From contig JANXUC010000033.1 in assembly GCA_025352065.1 (NCBI GenBank), forward strand, positions 1 through 34,833: a stretch of 34,833 nucleotides of DNA, in the 5' to 3' direction. Below the pieces are notes generated by a model. That model ran no database searches and was not told where the DNA came from. It saw nothing but the letters and a program-made list of their open reading frames with translations. Position numbers and translations under genes: made by a program. Positions 1 through 8,795 of this stretch are shown piece by piece. Source of the stretch: Acidobacteriaceae bacterium (GTDB taxonomy: Bacteria > Acidobacteriota > Terriglobia > Terriglobales > Acidobacteriaceae). Each line of letters opens with the position of its first letter. Positions within the stretch are counted from its first letter, which is position 1.

Positions 1-1530
1 TCGAAGCTGGATCAGGAAGCCCGCTTGCGTGGCACGTCCGTCTATTTTCCTGATCGCGCTGTTCCCATGTTACCGCTGGAACTCTCCACCAATATTTGCA
101 GCCTGCGTCCGCAAGTCGAGCGCCTGGTTCTCTCTTGCACAATGGAGATCGATCTTCAGGGAGAAATTGTTGGCTACGCGCTGAACGAAGGCGTGATCCG
201 ATCCGTCGAACGCATGACCTATACCAGCGTGAATGCAGTGCTGGAAGGCGATCCGGTGGCGCGACAGCGCTATGCCACGCTGGCCGTGGGTTTCGATCGC
301 ATGAAGGATCTGGCGCTCATCCTCAACCGCAAGCGGCAACGGCGCGGATCGATTGATTTTGATCTTCCGGAACCGGTGATTGAGTTCGACGAGCAAGGCT
401 TGATGCAGGGCGTTGCTCGATCGGAACGAAACATTGCGCATCGCTTGATTGAAGAGTTCATGCTCTCCGCCAATGAATGCGTGGCACAGTACCTTGAAGC
501 TCGGGTGCCTTCTCTCTATCGCATCCACGAAAAGCCGGACGCCAAGCGCGTTTATGAATTTGAAGTTACCGCCGCAACCTGGGGATACTCGCTCGGGGTG
601 GGATCGCTTCCCATTCGCCGCGTGCAGTTGAAAGGCGATCGTCGCGCATCGCAAGGTTCAGGACGCCAGCCCCGTCCCATTGAAATTCCGCAGGAAGTGC
701 ATGTAACGCCGCGCATGTACCAGAAACTCGCCCAGAAAATTCAAGGCAAGCCGGAAGAACGCATCTTGAGTTTCCTCATGTTGCGTTCGCTGAAGCAGGC
801 TAAATACTCCGAAGTCAACGATGGCCACTTCGCGCTAGCAGCCGCGTCTTACACGCACTTCACGTCGCCCATTCGGCGCTATCCGGATTTGGTAATTCAT
901 CGCATCTTGAAAGAAGTGCTGCGGAATTTGCCGGAGCACACAGCTCATGTGGCAACGGAGCTTGCTCCGTTGAAGGGCGACGGGAAGGGCACGGCTTCAG
1001 CCGTGCCATACGGACCAAAAGCTCCTTGGGCTTTAGCCCCTGAGGAAGCCCAGCCAAAATCCAAACCAAAGCCAGCAGTTCACGAACAACTCGCGCTCCC
1101 CGCCCCCATCTCCACCGAAGAACTGCACGACATCGCCGAGGAATCCAGCCAAACCGAGCGTCGCGCCGACGAAGCTGAGCGCGAGCTTATGGAATGGAAA
1201 AAGGTAAAGTTCATGCAGGACCGCGTCGGCGAAGACTTCGACGGACTCATCATCAGCGTCACCAAGTTCGGCTTCTTCGTTGAATTGATCGATATGTTCA
1301 TCGAAGGCCTGGTCCCACTCGCCACGCTCACGCACGACCACTTCACGTTCCACGAAAACACGCGGCAGATCATTGGCCAACGATCGCGGAAGGCCTACAG
1401 CCTGGGTGATCGGATCCGAGTGCTGGTGGACCGGATTGATCCCGTGCTGCGAAAGATTCAGTTTGCCGTGATGGATGCGGAGCCGGTGCGGAAGGGGAAA
1501 CCACGGAAGAAGAAACAGAAGGAGAAATGA
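1..1530 (+). CDS. rnr: Ribonuclease R, 3' part (5' end outside window)
   Basis: RNase R is a processive 3'-to-5' exoribonuclease that degrades structured RNA in the cytoplasm. The reading frame is open from base 1, so the gene enters from the left. The N-terminal cold-shock domains and the first RNB aspartates are missing from view. The visible part begins in the RNB domain (RGTSVYFPDRAVPMLP), runs through the RNB signature HFTSPIRRYPDL (about bases 857-892), then SQTERRADEAER, and ends in an S1 RNA-binding domain (EDFDGLIISVTKFGFFVEL) with a basic Lys/Arg tail, usual for RNase R. Between the RNB helix and SQTERRADEAER there is an extra low-complexity stretch of about 60 residues that contains three DNA palindromes (separate entry). 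RNase R versus RNase II: the basic C-terminal tail and S1 arrangement favour RNase R. Confidence 0.93.
   Translation, partial: SKLDQEARLRGTSVYFPDRAVPMLPLELSTNICSLRPQVERLVLSCTMEIDLQGEIVGYALNEGVIRSVERMTYTSVNAVLEGDPVARQRYATLAVGFDRMKDLALILNRKRQRRGSIDFDLPEPVIEFDEQGLMQGVARSERNIAHRLIEEFMLSANECVAQYLEARVPSLYRIHEKPDAKRVYEFEVTAATWGYSLGVGSLPIRRVQLKGDRRASQGSGRQPRPIEIPQEVHVTPRMYQKLAQKIQGKPEERILSFLMLRSLKQAKYSEVNDGHFALAAASYTHFTSPIRRYPDLVIHRILKEVLRNLPEHTAHVATELAPLKGDGKGTASAVPYGPKAPWALAPEEAQPKSKPKPAVHEQLALPAPISTEELHDIAEESSQTERRADEAERELMEWKKVKFMQDRVGEDFDGLIISVTKFGFFVELIDMFIEGLVPLATLTHDHFTFHENTRQIIGQRSRKAYSLGDRIRVLVDRIDPVLRKIQFAVMDAEPVRKGKPRKKKQKEK
953..1039. repeat. Three REP-like palindromes inside the RNase R coding sequence
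   Basis: Three inverted repeats follow each other within 87 bases. Two have 9-bp perfect stems around a two-base loop: caacggagc-tt-gctccgttg (953-972) and ggcacggct-tc-agccgtgcc (988-1007). The third is the shorter gggctttagccc (1028-1039). They lie in frame and encode the low-complexity insertion between the RNB and S1 domains. The same architecture (9-bp stem, two-base loop) recurs in the intergenic copy at 2159-2178. This suggests a dispersed palindromic repeat family that has invaded a tolerant loop of the protein. Confidence 0.75.
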
Positions 1531-1542
1531 GGGAACCTGTCC

Positions 1543-1938
1543 ATGAGCATCACACAACTTATAGCTCAGACCGCTGTTACATTCTTTGCAGCGACATTGG
1601 GTGCGTTTCTCGGAGCTTACCTGACGCGCCGAACAGAGAAATTCAAACACCTCCAGGAACTGCGCTCAGCCGCCTACATTGATTTTGTGCGTGGCGCTGC
1701 GAATGCAGCGCATCGAACAGGCGGCATAGCTGAAGTCGCGGACGCTCGCTGTCGAATTGCGATTTATGGCGGGAAAAGCGTTGTACATTCTCTATCTGAA
1801 TTCATCGCTCATGGCGCTCAGACTAGCAACCCGAAAGGTATGCAGGCGTTCTCTGAATTGTGCCAGGCAATGCGAACCGAAACTGGACGCGAGTCTGTGT
1901 CCTTTGAGTACATCAACCGAGTTCTGTTTAGTATTTAA
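1543..1938 (+). CDS. Small single-pass membrane protein, unknown function
   Basis: A 131-residue protein that I do not recognise. The N-terminus has one hydrophobic segment (about residues 8-28, TAVTFFAATLGAFLGAYL) followed by a basic stop-transfer patch (TRRTEKFKH). This suggests a membrane anchor with a soluble, mostly helical cytoplasmic tail. It starts 12 bases after the RNase R stop, with GAGGGA upstream of the ATG, so it may be co-transcribed with rnr. No catalytic motif is visible. It could be a genuine lineage-specific protein. A much shorter overlapping frame at 1757-1942 is probably spurious. Confidence 0.55.
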   Translation: MSITQLIAQTAVTFFAATLGAFLGAYLTRRTEKFKHLQELRSAAYIDFVRGAANAAHRTGGIAEVADARCRIAIYGGKSVVHSLSEFIAHGAQTSNPKGMQAFSELCQAMRTETGRESVSFEYINRVLFSI

Positions 1939-1988
1939 CTAGAATTCAGTTTCTTACGCTGATTGACTCCAAGTGTTTGACTAGAGAT

Positions 1989-2065
1989 TGGTCGGGACGG
2001 GCAGATTTGAACTGCCGACCCCTCGCACCCCAAGCGAGTGCTCTACCAGGCTGAGCCACGTCCCG
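1989..2065 (-). tRNA. tRNA-Pro(GGG)
   Basis: A complete 77-nt cloverleaf on the minus strand with encoded CCA. The acceptor stem is CGGGACG/CGTCCCG. The D-stem is GCTC/GAGC, the anticodon stem CTCGC/GCGAG with loop TTGGGGT (anticodon GGG), the variable region 5 nt, and the T-arm GGCAG-TTCAAAT-CTGCC. The discriminator base is A. All stems pair perfectly, so the gene looks functional. Confidence 0.97.
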
Positions 2066-2125
2066 ACAGGAAGAAACCTGACTGATGAGTCAGGTGGGGC
2101 AGAGCTTCATTCTACACGAAGGCAG

Positions 2126-2178
2126 CGGCTAAAGCCGTAGTTCTGTTCATCTCCCTGCGGCATGCCTGAAGGCATGCC
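2126..2178. repeat. Intergenic REP-like palindrome pair
   Basis: Two palindromes lie between tRNA-Pro and hemG: cggct-aa-agccg (2126-2137) and the perfect 9-bp stem ggcatgcct-ga-aggcatgcc (2159-2178). Their build (short GC-rich stem with a two-base loop, several units in a row) matches the cluster inside RNase R. The location, downstream of convergent transcription units, is typical for such repeats. No terminator T-run follows. I see no gene between 2066 and 2279. Confidence 0.65.
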
Positions 2179-2279
2179 CTGATACGAATCTTTCCTTCAA
2201 GCTGCACTACTATCCGCAAAAAACAGCAAATTCCTCACAATAAGGCTGTTCGGAATGACAAACTGAAATTGCAATGGTG

Positions 2280-3692
2280 CTACGCGAGAATCGGGTAGCC
2301 GAGGTAGCCCAGCATTTGCTTCGCCGCTTCGCGGCCGGTGCGGACGCAGTCGGGAACGCCGATGCCGCTATAGCCATTGCCGGCAAGGGTGAGGCGAGGG
2401 GTTTCCTGCAGGATTTGACGGATGCGCTCCAAGCGGTCGAGATGTCCGACGCCGTATTGCGCCATGGCGCCACGCCATTTGTAGACCCGCGCCGCTAAGG
2501 GCTCGGCATCCACACCAAGAATATCGTCGAGTTCCCGTCGGACGATGCTGAGAATTTCCGCATCCGAAAGATCGAGTACAGCTTCATCTCGCGAGCCTCC
2601 CAGGAAGCAGCGCAAGATACAGCGATTCGCAGGGGCGCGGTGAGGGAATTTATTGTGGACGAAGGTGCAAGCCAGCATGCGCTTGCCTTCGGTTCGTGGA
2701 ACCAGAAAGCCAAAGCCCGGAGGTAGCGCTGCCTCTATCGTCTCGTCGTAAACAAGGCCTACCGTCACGGAGGAGCTGTAGCGAATCTCCGCCAACTCCT
2801 GCGCCAAAACAGGGACGGAATTCCGCAACAACAGCGCCGCCGATTGTGTCGGGACGGCCATGACCACCGCGTCAAAGCTCGACCCACCAGCGTCGGTGTT
2901 AACGAGCCAGCCATATTCGCGACGCTGCACCTCGCGAATGGGCAGGCCGATTCGGAGATTTAGAGGAGTCAGGCGCGGAGCGATCGCTGCGACCAGACTT
3001 TGCATTCCACCGCGCAACGAAGAAAAAATCGGACGCGGAGCACTCACACTGGGCGCGGCATTTTTGCGCGCCGCCAACATTGCCCTACCCAAGCTCCCGT
3101 ACTTGGCCTCCATGTCGGCAAAACGCGGCAACACAGCACGGACACTCAGCTGATCAGCTTCCCCTCCATAGACACCTGAGAGCAAAGGGTCAGCCAGGCG
3201 CTCCACCATTTCGCGGCCATAGTGGCGCTCGACGAGGGCGGCTACGGTTTCGTCTTCCAGAATGGACGCATGCGGCGGATGGAACAGCTCTTTCGCCATA
3301 CGCAGCTTGGTGGCTACTGAAAACAAGGGTGAAAAAAGGGTTGGCAATATGCGCGTGGGGACCAGGAACATCAGCCCGTCGGGCATAGCGATTAAGCGGT
3401 TGTTGACCAGGATGTAGGTTTTACGTTCGCTGTCGTTCGAGCCGATGATCTGGTCGCCGATGCCGAGTTCGCGGCAAAGATCAGTCGCGGCGGGCTTTTC
3501 GCTCAGAAAGGAATCGGGGCCAGCCTCAATCAGGCAGCCCTCAACTTGTTCTGTAACCAGCACGCCTCCTAAACGGTTGGACGCTTCATAAAGAACATAG
3601 TCAATGTCGGCGCCCTGCTTCCGCCGCTGCTCAATCTCGTAGGCGGCGCTGAGTCCGGAGATTCCTCCGCCAATAATGGCGATGCGTTTCAT
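2280..3692 (-). CDS. hemG: Protoporphyrinogen oxidase, FAD-dependent (HemG/HemY type)
   Basis: This enzyme oxidises a porphyrinogen to the porphyrin late in haem synthesis, with FAD and oxygen. The N-terminus MKRIAIIGGGISGLSAAYE is a Rossmann FAD-binding motif (G8-x-G10-x-x-G13), followed by YEASNRLGG. The family signature around SGVYGG (DPLLSGVYGGEADQLS) and the C-terminal FAD motif (LAGNGYSGIGVPDC) are present. The start was set at the ATG at 3692; an open extension of 15 residues upstream lies inside the hemE end and looks non-coding. It begins 7 bases after the hemE stop without a strong ribosome site, so it is probably translationally coupled to hemE. The family is the large FAD type (about 470 aa), not the flavodoxin-like HemG of E. 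coli. Coproporphyrinogen oxidase activity cannot be excluded from sequence alone. Confidence 0.92.
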   Translation of the reverse strand: MKRIAIIGGGISGLSAAYEIEQRRKQGADIDYVLYEASNRLGGVLVTEQVEGCLIEAGPDSFLSEKPAATDLCRELGIGDQIIGSNDSERKTYILVNNRLIAMPDGLMFLVPTRILPTLFSPLFSVATKLRMAKELFHPPHASILEDETVAALVERHYGREMVERLADPLLSGVYGGEADQLSVRAVLPRFADMEAKYGSLGRAMLAARKNAAPSVSAPRPIFSSLRGGMQSLVAAIAPRLTPLNLRIGLPIREVQRREYGWLVNTDAGGSSFDAVVMAVPTQSAALLLRNSVPVLAQELAEIRYSSSVTVGLVYDETIEAALPPGFGFLVPRTEGKRMLACTFVHNKFPHRAPANRCILRCFLGGSRDEAVLDLSDAEILSIVRRELDDILGVDAEPLAARVYKWRGAMAQYGVGHLDRLERIRQILQETPRLTLAGNGYSGIGVPDCVRTGREAAKQMLGYLGYPILA

Positions 3693-3699
3693 GAAATGA

Positions 3700-4746
3700 C
3701 TATGGCTGCATGGACTTCGCTGAGTGCTCTTGCACAAAGCGCGCCAGATTTTTCACGTTTTCCACCGGAGTTTCCGGCAGGATTCCGTGACCTAAATTAA
3801 AGATGTGGCCCGGGCGTCCGGCGGTGCGCTGCAGAATCTCTTCGGCACGCGACCTAATTTCCTTCCAGTCCGCAAACAGGAGCACAGGATCCAGATTACC
3901 CTGTACGGCGCCTTTGAAATCGAGGCTGCGCCAGCCTTCGTCAATGGGCATGCGCCAGTCGACGCCGATTACATCCGCGCCTGTCTCTTTCATGGACGGC
4001 AGCAACGTGGCGGAATCCGTTCCAAAATAGATAACCGGCACACCCGTTTTCTTCAGCGCCTGCACCAGTTCCGTCGTGCGTGGCAGCACGGAGCGGCGAT
4101 AGTCTTCGACGCTGAGGCAGCCCACCCAGCTATCGAAAACCTGAATCACGTCCGCGCCAGCGCGGACCTGCTCAATGGAATACTCGGCAGTCACCGTGAC
4201 CAGCTTGTGCATGAGTTCGTCCCAGGCACCGGGCGAGTTCCACATCATCTTCTTGGCGTGCAGATAATTGCGCGAACTGCCGCCTTCAATCATGTAGCTG
4301 GCAAGAGTAAACGGCGCACCGCAAAATCCAATGACCGGAAGTTTCGAATTGAAATGTGCGCAGACCTTGCGTATGGCCTCTGAGACATAGCCCAGCTCAG
4401 AGGCTCGGTGAGTTTGCAAGGCCGCAATGTCTTCAGCGGTACGTAACGGCTTTTCGATTTTCGGGCCTTCTCCGGCCTCAAAATGGAACGGCAAGCCCAT
4501 GACTTCGAGAGGCAGCAGGAGATCGGCGAAGATAATAGCTGCGTCGACGCCAAGCGCCTCCGCTGCAGTAATAGTGACTTCGGCAGCCAGTTCGGGCTTC
4601 TTGCAGATTTCAATCAGCGAATGGCTTTTGCGAACGGCGCGATACTCCGCCATATAGCGGCCAGCCTGCCGCATAAACCATACAGGAACGGTCTCGGTAG
4701 GTTGAGCTTTACAAGCGCGAACGAAGAGAGAATTGGGAGCGGCCAT
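3700..4746 (-). CDS. hemE: Uroporphyrinogen decarboxylase
   Basis: Cytoplasmic enzyme that decarboxylates the four acetate side chains of uroporphyrinogen III to give coproporphyrinogen III. The 348-residue length is normal. The N-terminal signature PVWFMRQAGRYMAEYR is complete, as are the later GFCGAPFTLASYMIEGG and QVFDSWVG motifs and the C-terminal FNLGHGILPETPVENV. The ATG at 4746 is preceded by GGAGAG at a good distance. It is the first gene of a hemE-hemG pair; no ferrochelatase is found beside it. Confidence 0.96.
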   Translation of the reverse strand: MAAPNSLFVRACKAQPTETVPVWFMRQAGRYMAEYRAVRKSHSLIEICKKPELAAEVTITAAEALGVDAAIIFADLLLPLEVMGLPFHFEAGEGPKIEKPLRTAEDIAALQTHRASELGYVSEAIRKVCAHFNSKLPVIGFCGAPFTLASYMIEGGSSRNYLHAKKMMWNSPGAWDELMHKLVTVTAEYSIEQVRAGADVIQVFDSWVGCLSVEDYRRSVLPRTTELVQALKKTGVPVIYFGTDSATLLPSMKETGADVIGVDWRMPIDEGWRSLDFKGAVQGNLDPVLLFADWKEIRSRAEEILQRTAGRPGHIFNLGHGILPETPVENVKNLARFVQEHSAKSMQP

Positions 4747-4814
4747 GGACTCTCCAATTTAACATCTTCAAGCTACGCGGCGCTGGATCGAGAATACATG
4801 TCGCTGCCCAGCGA

Positions 4815-4848
4815 TAAAAGGGGTCCCGCTTGCGCAGGACCCCTTGTC
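4815..4848 (-). terminator. Rho-independent terminator after the M28 peptidase gene
   Basis: Read on the minus strand this is a 9-bp perfect stem (AAGGGGTCC / GGACCCCTT) with a 10-base loop, followed by TTTTAT. It lies about 25 bases after the M28 peptidase stop codon and before hemE, so it separates the two minus-strand units. Confidence 0.7.
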
Positions 4849-4872
4849 AGTTTCCGGGCAGCTTAAGGGTTG

Positions 4873-6537
4873 TTACTTCGCTGCGCCCTCATCCGCCTTC
4901 CGCGGCTCAGGCAGGGGTTTACGCGGCAGCATTTCTGTCCGATTGGCTGCGCTGTACACCACCGACGCAATAATCGACGAGGCCTGCATCATATCCGCCG
5001 GAGGCGCGTGATCATAGGTATCCATATCGGAGTGGTGCGTGACCGTCATGTAGTCCAAGTCGTCCTGAATGAACTGGAACCCCGGCAGCCCGACCGCATC
5101 GAAGGAAAGGTGATCGGTACCCCCAGTGTTGCGGATGGTCATACTGCCTGTACCGAGATCGCGGAACGGCGCCAGCCACTGTTCCAAAATCGGACGCATC
5201 ATGTCATTGCCCTGGAGATACGCACCGCGAATCTGCCCCGCGCCGTTATCCAGATTGAAATAGCCTGCCAACTTGGCGTGCTCTGCGGTCGTCTTCATCG
5301 TGGCCGGATCGGCGAAGTGCTGCTTGACGTAGGCTTTCGAACCAAGAAGACCTTCTTCTTCTCCAGTCCACAGGCCAATGCGAACGGTACGATCCATTTT
5401 CAAATTCAGCGTTTTCAAGATGCGCATGACTTCAATCATGACCGCGCTGCCTGCACCGTTGTCGGTAGCCCCGGTGCCGCCATGCCAGGAATCGAAGTGA
5501 GCGCCAATCATCACAACTTCATCCTTTTTCGCGCCACCGGGTATTTCGCCAACGATATTGAACGAATCCACATCCTTATCAGTGGAAGTTGTCTTCAGGT
5601 TGAGACGCAACTTGACGGTCTGCTTCTTCGCCAACAGCCGAGCAATCCGGTTGTACTGTTCGCGCGTGACAGAGAACGTTGGTAAAGCAAGCGGATACTT
5701 CGCCTCATGGGCTACGGCTTGTTCGGCAAACGTTAGGCCACCTTTGGCGCGATCGTCGGAGGTGAGCGCGGCGACAGCACCTTCCTGAATTAAGAACTCC
5801 TGCAATTTGGAGCGCGTATCCTTAATCTCCTCGAACAACTTATCAATCTGCTCTTCTGTGAGCGACAGCAGAAATCGCCGCAACTTCGTTATGTCTTCCG
5901 GAATTTGCATGTTCTTCGGATCCACTGCAGTCTTCTCGGCGGGCTCCGGAGCCTTCGACAACTCTGCGAGTTCCGCCTCGGAATCGCGCTTGAACAAAGC
6001 CGTGGCAGTGGGCGGAACGGGATCGGGGTCCGAAAGTAAAACAATTTTGCCTTGTAATTTGCCTTTATGAACAGCGATAAATTTTTCGAGATTTTCCTGC
6101 GACTTCTTGGGATTGTAAGTACGTGCGATAGGAGCAAGAATCGGCTCGGCAGTCACGGGGCCTGCAGTAGCGCGGGTCCAGGCGAGCGGCGTGGCGCGCA
6201 GATGGGAATAGCGCGGCTCAATCATCTCCACCGAATACTCCTGTAATTCCCAGTTGCGCCCGAACGGGCCCCAAAACTCCATGTGGACATTTTGCAAGCC
6301 ATATTCTTTCAGCCGCCCTAGGGTCCAGTCGCCGGCTTCCCGCGCCTCCACGGACCCGGTCAAGCGTGGACCATAACGGTCGGTCAACATGGAGAGTGTG
6401 TCCATGACATTGGAATGATCGAAAGCTTCCGTCTTAACGCGGTTCACTACGGAAAGGTCAACTTTTTCCTGCGCAACTACAACCAGACTGCAGCGTGCCA
6501 ATAGAGCTAGTACAAGTAACGTTCGATTACGCTTCAC
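4873..6537 (-). CDS. Secreted M28-family metallopeptidase with PA-like insertion
   Basis: Zinc-dependent exopeptidase, probably periplasmic or extracellular. The GTG at 6537 is chosen because GGAGGA stands just upstream and the protein then begins with a signal peptide (VKRNRTLLVLALLARCSLVVVAQ); the frame is open 40 residues further but without such features. M28 zinc-site motifs are present: GAHFDSWHGG (H about 347), ATDNGAG (D about 359), WTGEEEGLLGS with the catalytic Glu pair, and GGTDHLSFDAVGLPG near the end. Between the N-terminal part and the catalytic domain lies a region (LQGKIVLLSDP... to LTFAEQAVAHEA) that resembles a protease-associated (PA) insertion interrupted by a charged helical stretch. 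Substrate unknown. It is followed by a terminator and lies downstream of the serine hydrolase on the same strand (140-bp gap). Confidence 0.88.
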   Translation of the reverse strand: MKRNRTLLVLALLARCSLVVVAQEKVDLSVVNRVKTEAFDHSNVMDTLSMLTDRYGPRLTGSVEAREAGDWTLGRLKEYGLQNVHMEFWGPFGRNWELQEYSVEMIEPRYSHLRATPLAWTRATAGPVTAEPILAPIARTYNPKKSQENLEKFIAVHKGKLQGKIVLLSDPDPVPPTATALFKRDSEAELAELSKAPEPAEKTAVDPKNMQIPEDITKLRRFLLSLTEEQIDKLFEEIKDTRSKLQEFLIQEGAVAALTSDDRAKGGLTFAEQAVAHEAKYPLALPTFSVTREQYNRIARLLAKKQTVKLRLNLKTTSTDKDVDSFNIVGEIPGGAKKDEVVMIGAHFDSWHGGTGATDNGAGSAVMIEVMRILKTLNLKMDRTVRIGLWTGEEEGLLGSKAYVKQHFADPATMKTTAEHAKLAGYFNLDNGAGQIRGAYLQGNDMMRPILEQWLAPFRDLGTGSMTIRNTGGTDHLSFDAVGLPGFQFIQDDLDYMTVTHHSDMDTYDHAPPADMMQASSIIASVVYSAANRTEMLPRKPLPEPRKADEGAAK

Positions 6538-6677
6538 GCGTCCTCCAGGATTTCCAATCAACCTAATACTGTGATTGATCAGGTACAGCAAGGGAATTCT
6601 AGCATTCGACGCGAAAGTATCTCGGCCTACCATCAGGTAAGAGACCGGCAGTTCCACAAGTTCCTGACATTATTCCT

Positions 6678-8090
6678 TCATTCCGCAGCGGCGACCTGAT
6701 ATTGCTCCAGCTTGCCGTCAGGCATTTCGAAGGTCCAGGCGCGCAAGGTTTTCGCCGGGAACCTCACCCGATAAACACGTAACACCATGCCCCCGCGAAG
6801 TTCATGCCGCGTTTGAACAAATTCCTGCGGTGCACCGAGTGGAGCCAGGCTGCTGGCGAAATCTTGTAGCGCTTCTGGGCTGAAATAGCTGTTTGCGTCT
6901 GAGCTAAACAACGTTCGATCAATAGACCCCTGCTGCAGGCCCGTAAAAATCCGACGCGCCTGTTCCAACTTCTTTGGCGTATCCGGATCTTGAGTGGCGA
7001 ACAGCAATGGGGCGATTCTGCGACCAATATTTCCTGCGGCAGCGGCGGCGTCCTGATTGGTCAGCACAACAATCGCAGCTCGCTCGTCCGGGAAAACAAT
7101 ATTCTCCGAAGTAAAGCCGGAAACTTCGCCACTGTGTTCCAATTCGCGGCGACCATCCTTGGACTCAACCTCCACACCAAGTCCATAGCGCGTTCCCACA
7201 CCATTGCTCAGCAGCACGTCAGTCTCAAATTCTTTGTACGAAGCAGGCCGCATCAACTTCTGATCGATGATCGAAATATCCCACTTGGCTAAATCTTCTA
7301 CTGGCATGGCCAGTTCGCCAGCAGCGAAGAGCCAGCCTTTTCCTTCTTTCGGTGCGGGTCGCAGTGGCGCCAAAGCGAAGCGCATGTAGCCCTGCGGATC
7401 GGTATCACCTAGCTTCCCCTGGTCGATGTTGGCGACGCTCTTCATGCCCAAAGGAGAAAATATTTTCTCCTGCAGAAATTGCAGCAGCGGCTCCCCGCTC
7501 GCTTTCTCGACAATGACACCTGCGATCACGTAATTCGTATTGCTGTATTGCCATTTCGTTCCAGGATCGAAATCCAGCGGCTTGCGGGCCCACATATCCA
7601 GGATCTTTGTTGCGGCAATCGGTTGCAACATGAAAGGAGGAACATAATCTTGCGGCCAATAATCCTGATAGCCAGACGTGTGGGAAAGCAACTGGCGAAT
7701 CGTAACCTCGCTGGCTCGCGTAAGCGACGGCACAAATTTTGCAACTTTGTCGTCCAGCGAAAGCTTGCCCTGCTCCTGCAATAAAAGAATTGCCGTCGCC
7801 GTAAATTGCTTGCTCACTGACCCAATGCTGTAGCGCATGCTTGGTAACGCCGGCATGTGAGAATCTAGTCGGGCAAATCCATACGCTTGCACGTAGGCGA
7901 TCTGACCATCCTTCACGATGGCAACTGAAGCGCCGGGCACGCCGGTTTGCGCGAGCTCCTCACGAGCAATCTGATCGATCTTCTCCCGAAGAGCGGCGGC
8001 CACGACACCCGCAGTTTGCGCAGAGAAAGAAGTAGACACGAGCATCAAGAAGAGGATTGCGGAAACAACAGAGCGGTAAGCAATATTCAT
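6678..8090 (-). CDS. Secreted serine hydrolase, class C beta-lactamase-like family
   Basis: A penicillin-binding-protein-like serine hydrolase (beta-lactamase-related family). It has a signal peptide at residues 1-24 (MNIAYRSVVSAILFLMLVST...) and the three active-site elements: S91-V-S-K94, Y182-S-N184 and H319-S-G321. A C-terminal extension of about 100 residues (from about 370) follows the catalytic domain, as in many homologues of this family with esterase or D-aminopeptidase activity. The ATG at 8090 is preceded by GGAG at a suitable distance. True beta-lactamase activity is not implied; most environmental members are peptidases or esterases. Confidence 0.88.
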   Translation of the reverse strand: MNIAYRSVVSAILFLMLVSTSFSAQTAGVVAAALREKIDQIAREELAQTGVPGASVAIVKDGQIAYVQAYGFARLDSHMPALPSMRYSIGSVSKQFTATAILLLQEQGKLSLDDKVAKFVPSLTRASEVTIRQLLSHTSGYQDYWPQDYVPPFMLQPIAATKILDMWARKPLDFDPGTKWQYSNTNYVIAGVIVEKASGEPLLQFLQEKIFSPLGMKSVANIDQGKLGDTDPQGYMRFALAPLRPAPKEGKGWLFAAGELAMPVEDLAKWDISIIDQKLMRPASYKEFETDVLLSNGVGTRYGLGVEVESKDGRRELEHSGEVSGFTSENIVFPDERAAIVVLTNQDAAAAAGNIGRRIAPLLFATQDPDTPKKLEQARRIFTGLQQGSIDRTLFSSDANSYFSPEALQDFASSLAPLGAPQEFVQTRHELRGGMVLRVYRVRFPAKTLRAWTFEMPDGKLEQYQVAAAE

Positions 8091-8231
8091 AGGAACTCCT
8101 TGCTACGGCGGGAGTGTACCACGATTTCGTTAACGGAGGCAGCGTGCCTGAGACATCGACCCTCTACTCGAACTTGACGGTACGCCGGAAAGTGCGAGGG
8201 CCTAGGTTGGGTACCTGCTCATCCAACGGCG

Positions 8232-8353
8232 GTGGTGTATGGAGCATGCGGGCCTGCGATTTCTGTCCTGATCGACGCGGCTGAAAAGGGCGACAAAGCA
8301 GCTGCGGAAACGCTGTTCACAACGCTCTACTCGGAATTGCACCGGCTCGTCCG
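8232..8353 (+). pseudogene. Remnant of an ECF sigma factor N-terminus
   Basis: The stretch ISVLIDAAEKGDKAAAETLF followed by TTLYSELHRLVR closely resembles the region-2 start of ECF sigma factors of the type found beside Ser/Thr kinases in Acidobacteria and Planctomycetes. Homology stops after about 40 residues. The frame then runs on into unrelated sequence, so this is a fragment and not a working sigma factor. Confidence 0.55.
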
Positions 8354-8482
8354 CATCTGGATCAGGTCCTTGCGTTGCCCGCCGAGAATCGCCCGGCCTG
8401 GCTGGCGTCGTTTCGCGAGCGGAATCCAGAACTTGGCGAACTCCTGCAATCGCTTTTCAAAGAACACCGCGTACTGGTATAG
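8354..8482 (+). pseudogene. Remnant of a Ser/Thr kinase N-terminal region
   Basis: In the frame starting at 8354, different from the sigma remnant, the sequence reads HLDQVLALPAENRPAWLASF then RERNPELGELLQSLFKEHRVLV and stops. This is the typical pre-kinase helical segment (length, LP..ER.AWL, ..EL..LL..HR pattern) of kinases encoded directly after ECF sigma genes. No kinase domain follows. Together with the preceding piece it looks like an ECF-kinase locus with its middle deleted. Confidence 0.5.
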
Positions 8483-8564
8483 GCGCCAATTGCCTGCCAT
8501 GCCAACTGGCTTGAGTACGACGCCCGGCCCTTTTTCGAGGAATTCTTGCTCGGGTAACGGCGCG

Positions 8565-8795
8565 GGCGACAAACTGGTTTACTCAACGGGTTGGGTTCTG
8601 TTCGACAAGAACGATCCGACCAAAGTTCTTTCGCGCTCCCAGCAGCCCATGTTCTCACCCGCGCCCGAATGGGAAAACGTTGGGCAGGTTCCAAACGTGG
8701 TGTTCGTCGAAGGGCTCGTACGAGAAGAAAAGCGTTGGCTTTTCTATTACGGCGCAGACAAGAACATCGGTGTCGCTGCTGCCCCAATCTTCTAA
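8565..8795 (+). pseudogene. Remnant of a GH130-family glycoside phosphorylase C-terminus
   Basis: GDKLVYSTGWVLFDKNDPTK, QPMFSPAPEWENVGQVPNVV and LVREEKRWLFYYGADKNIGVA reproduce the last beta-propeller blades of GH130 mannosyl-glycoside phosphorylases (GQVPNVVF, YYGAAD, IGVA). Only about 75 residues remain and the catalytic part is absent. By chance it is open in frame with the sigma-factor remnant, giving a misleading 187-residue ORF. The rest of 8091-8886 shows no other gene. Confidence 0.6.
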
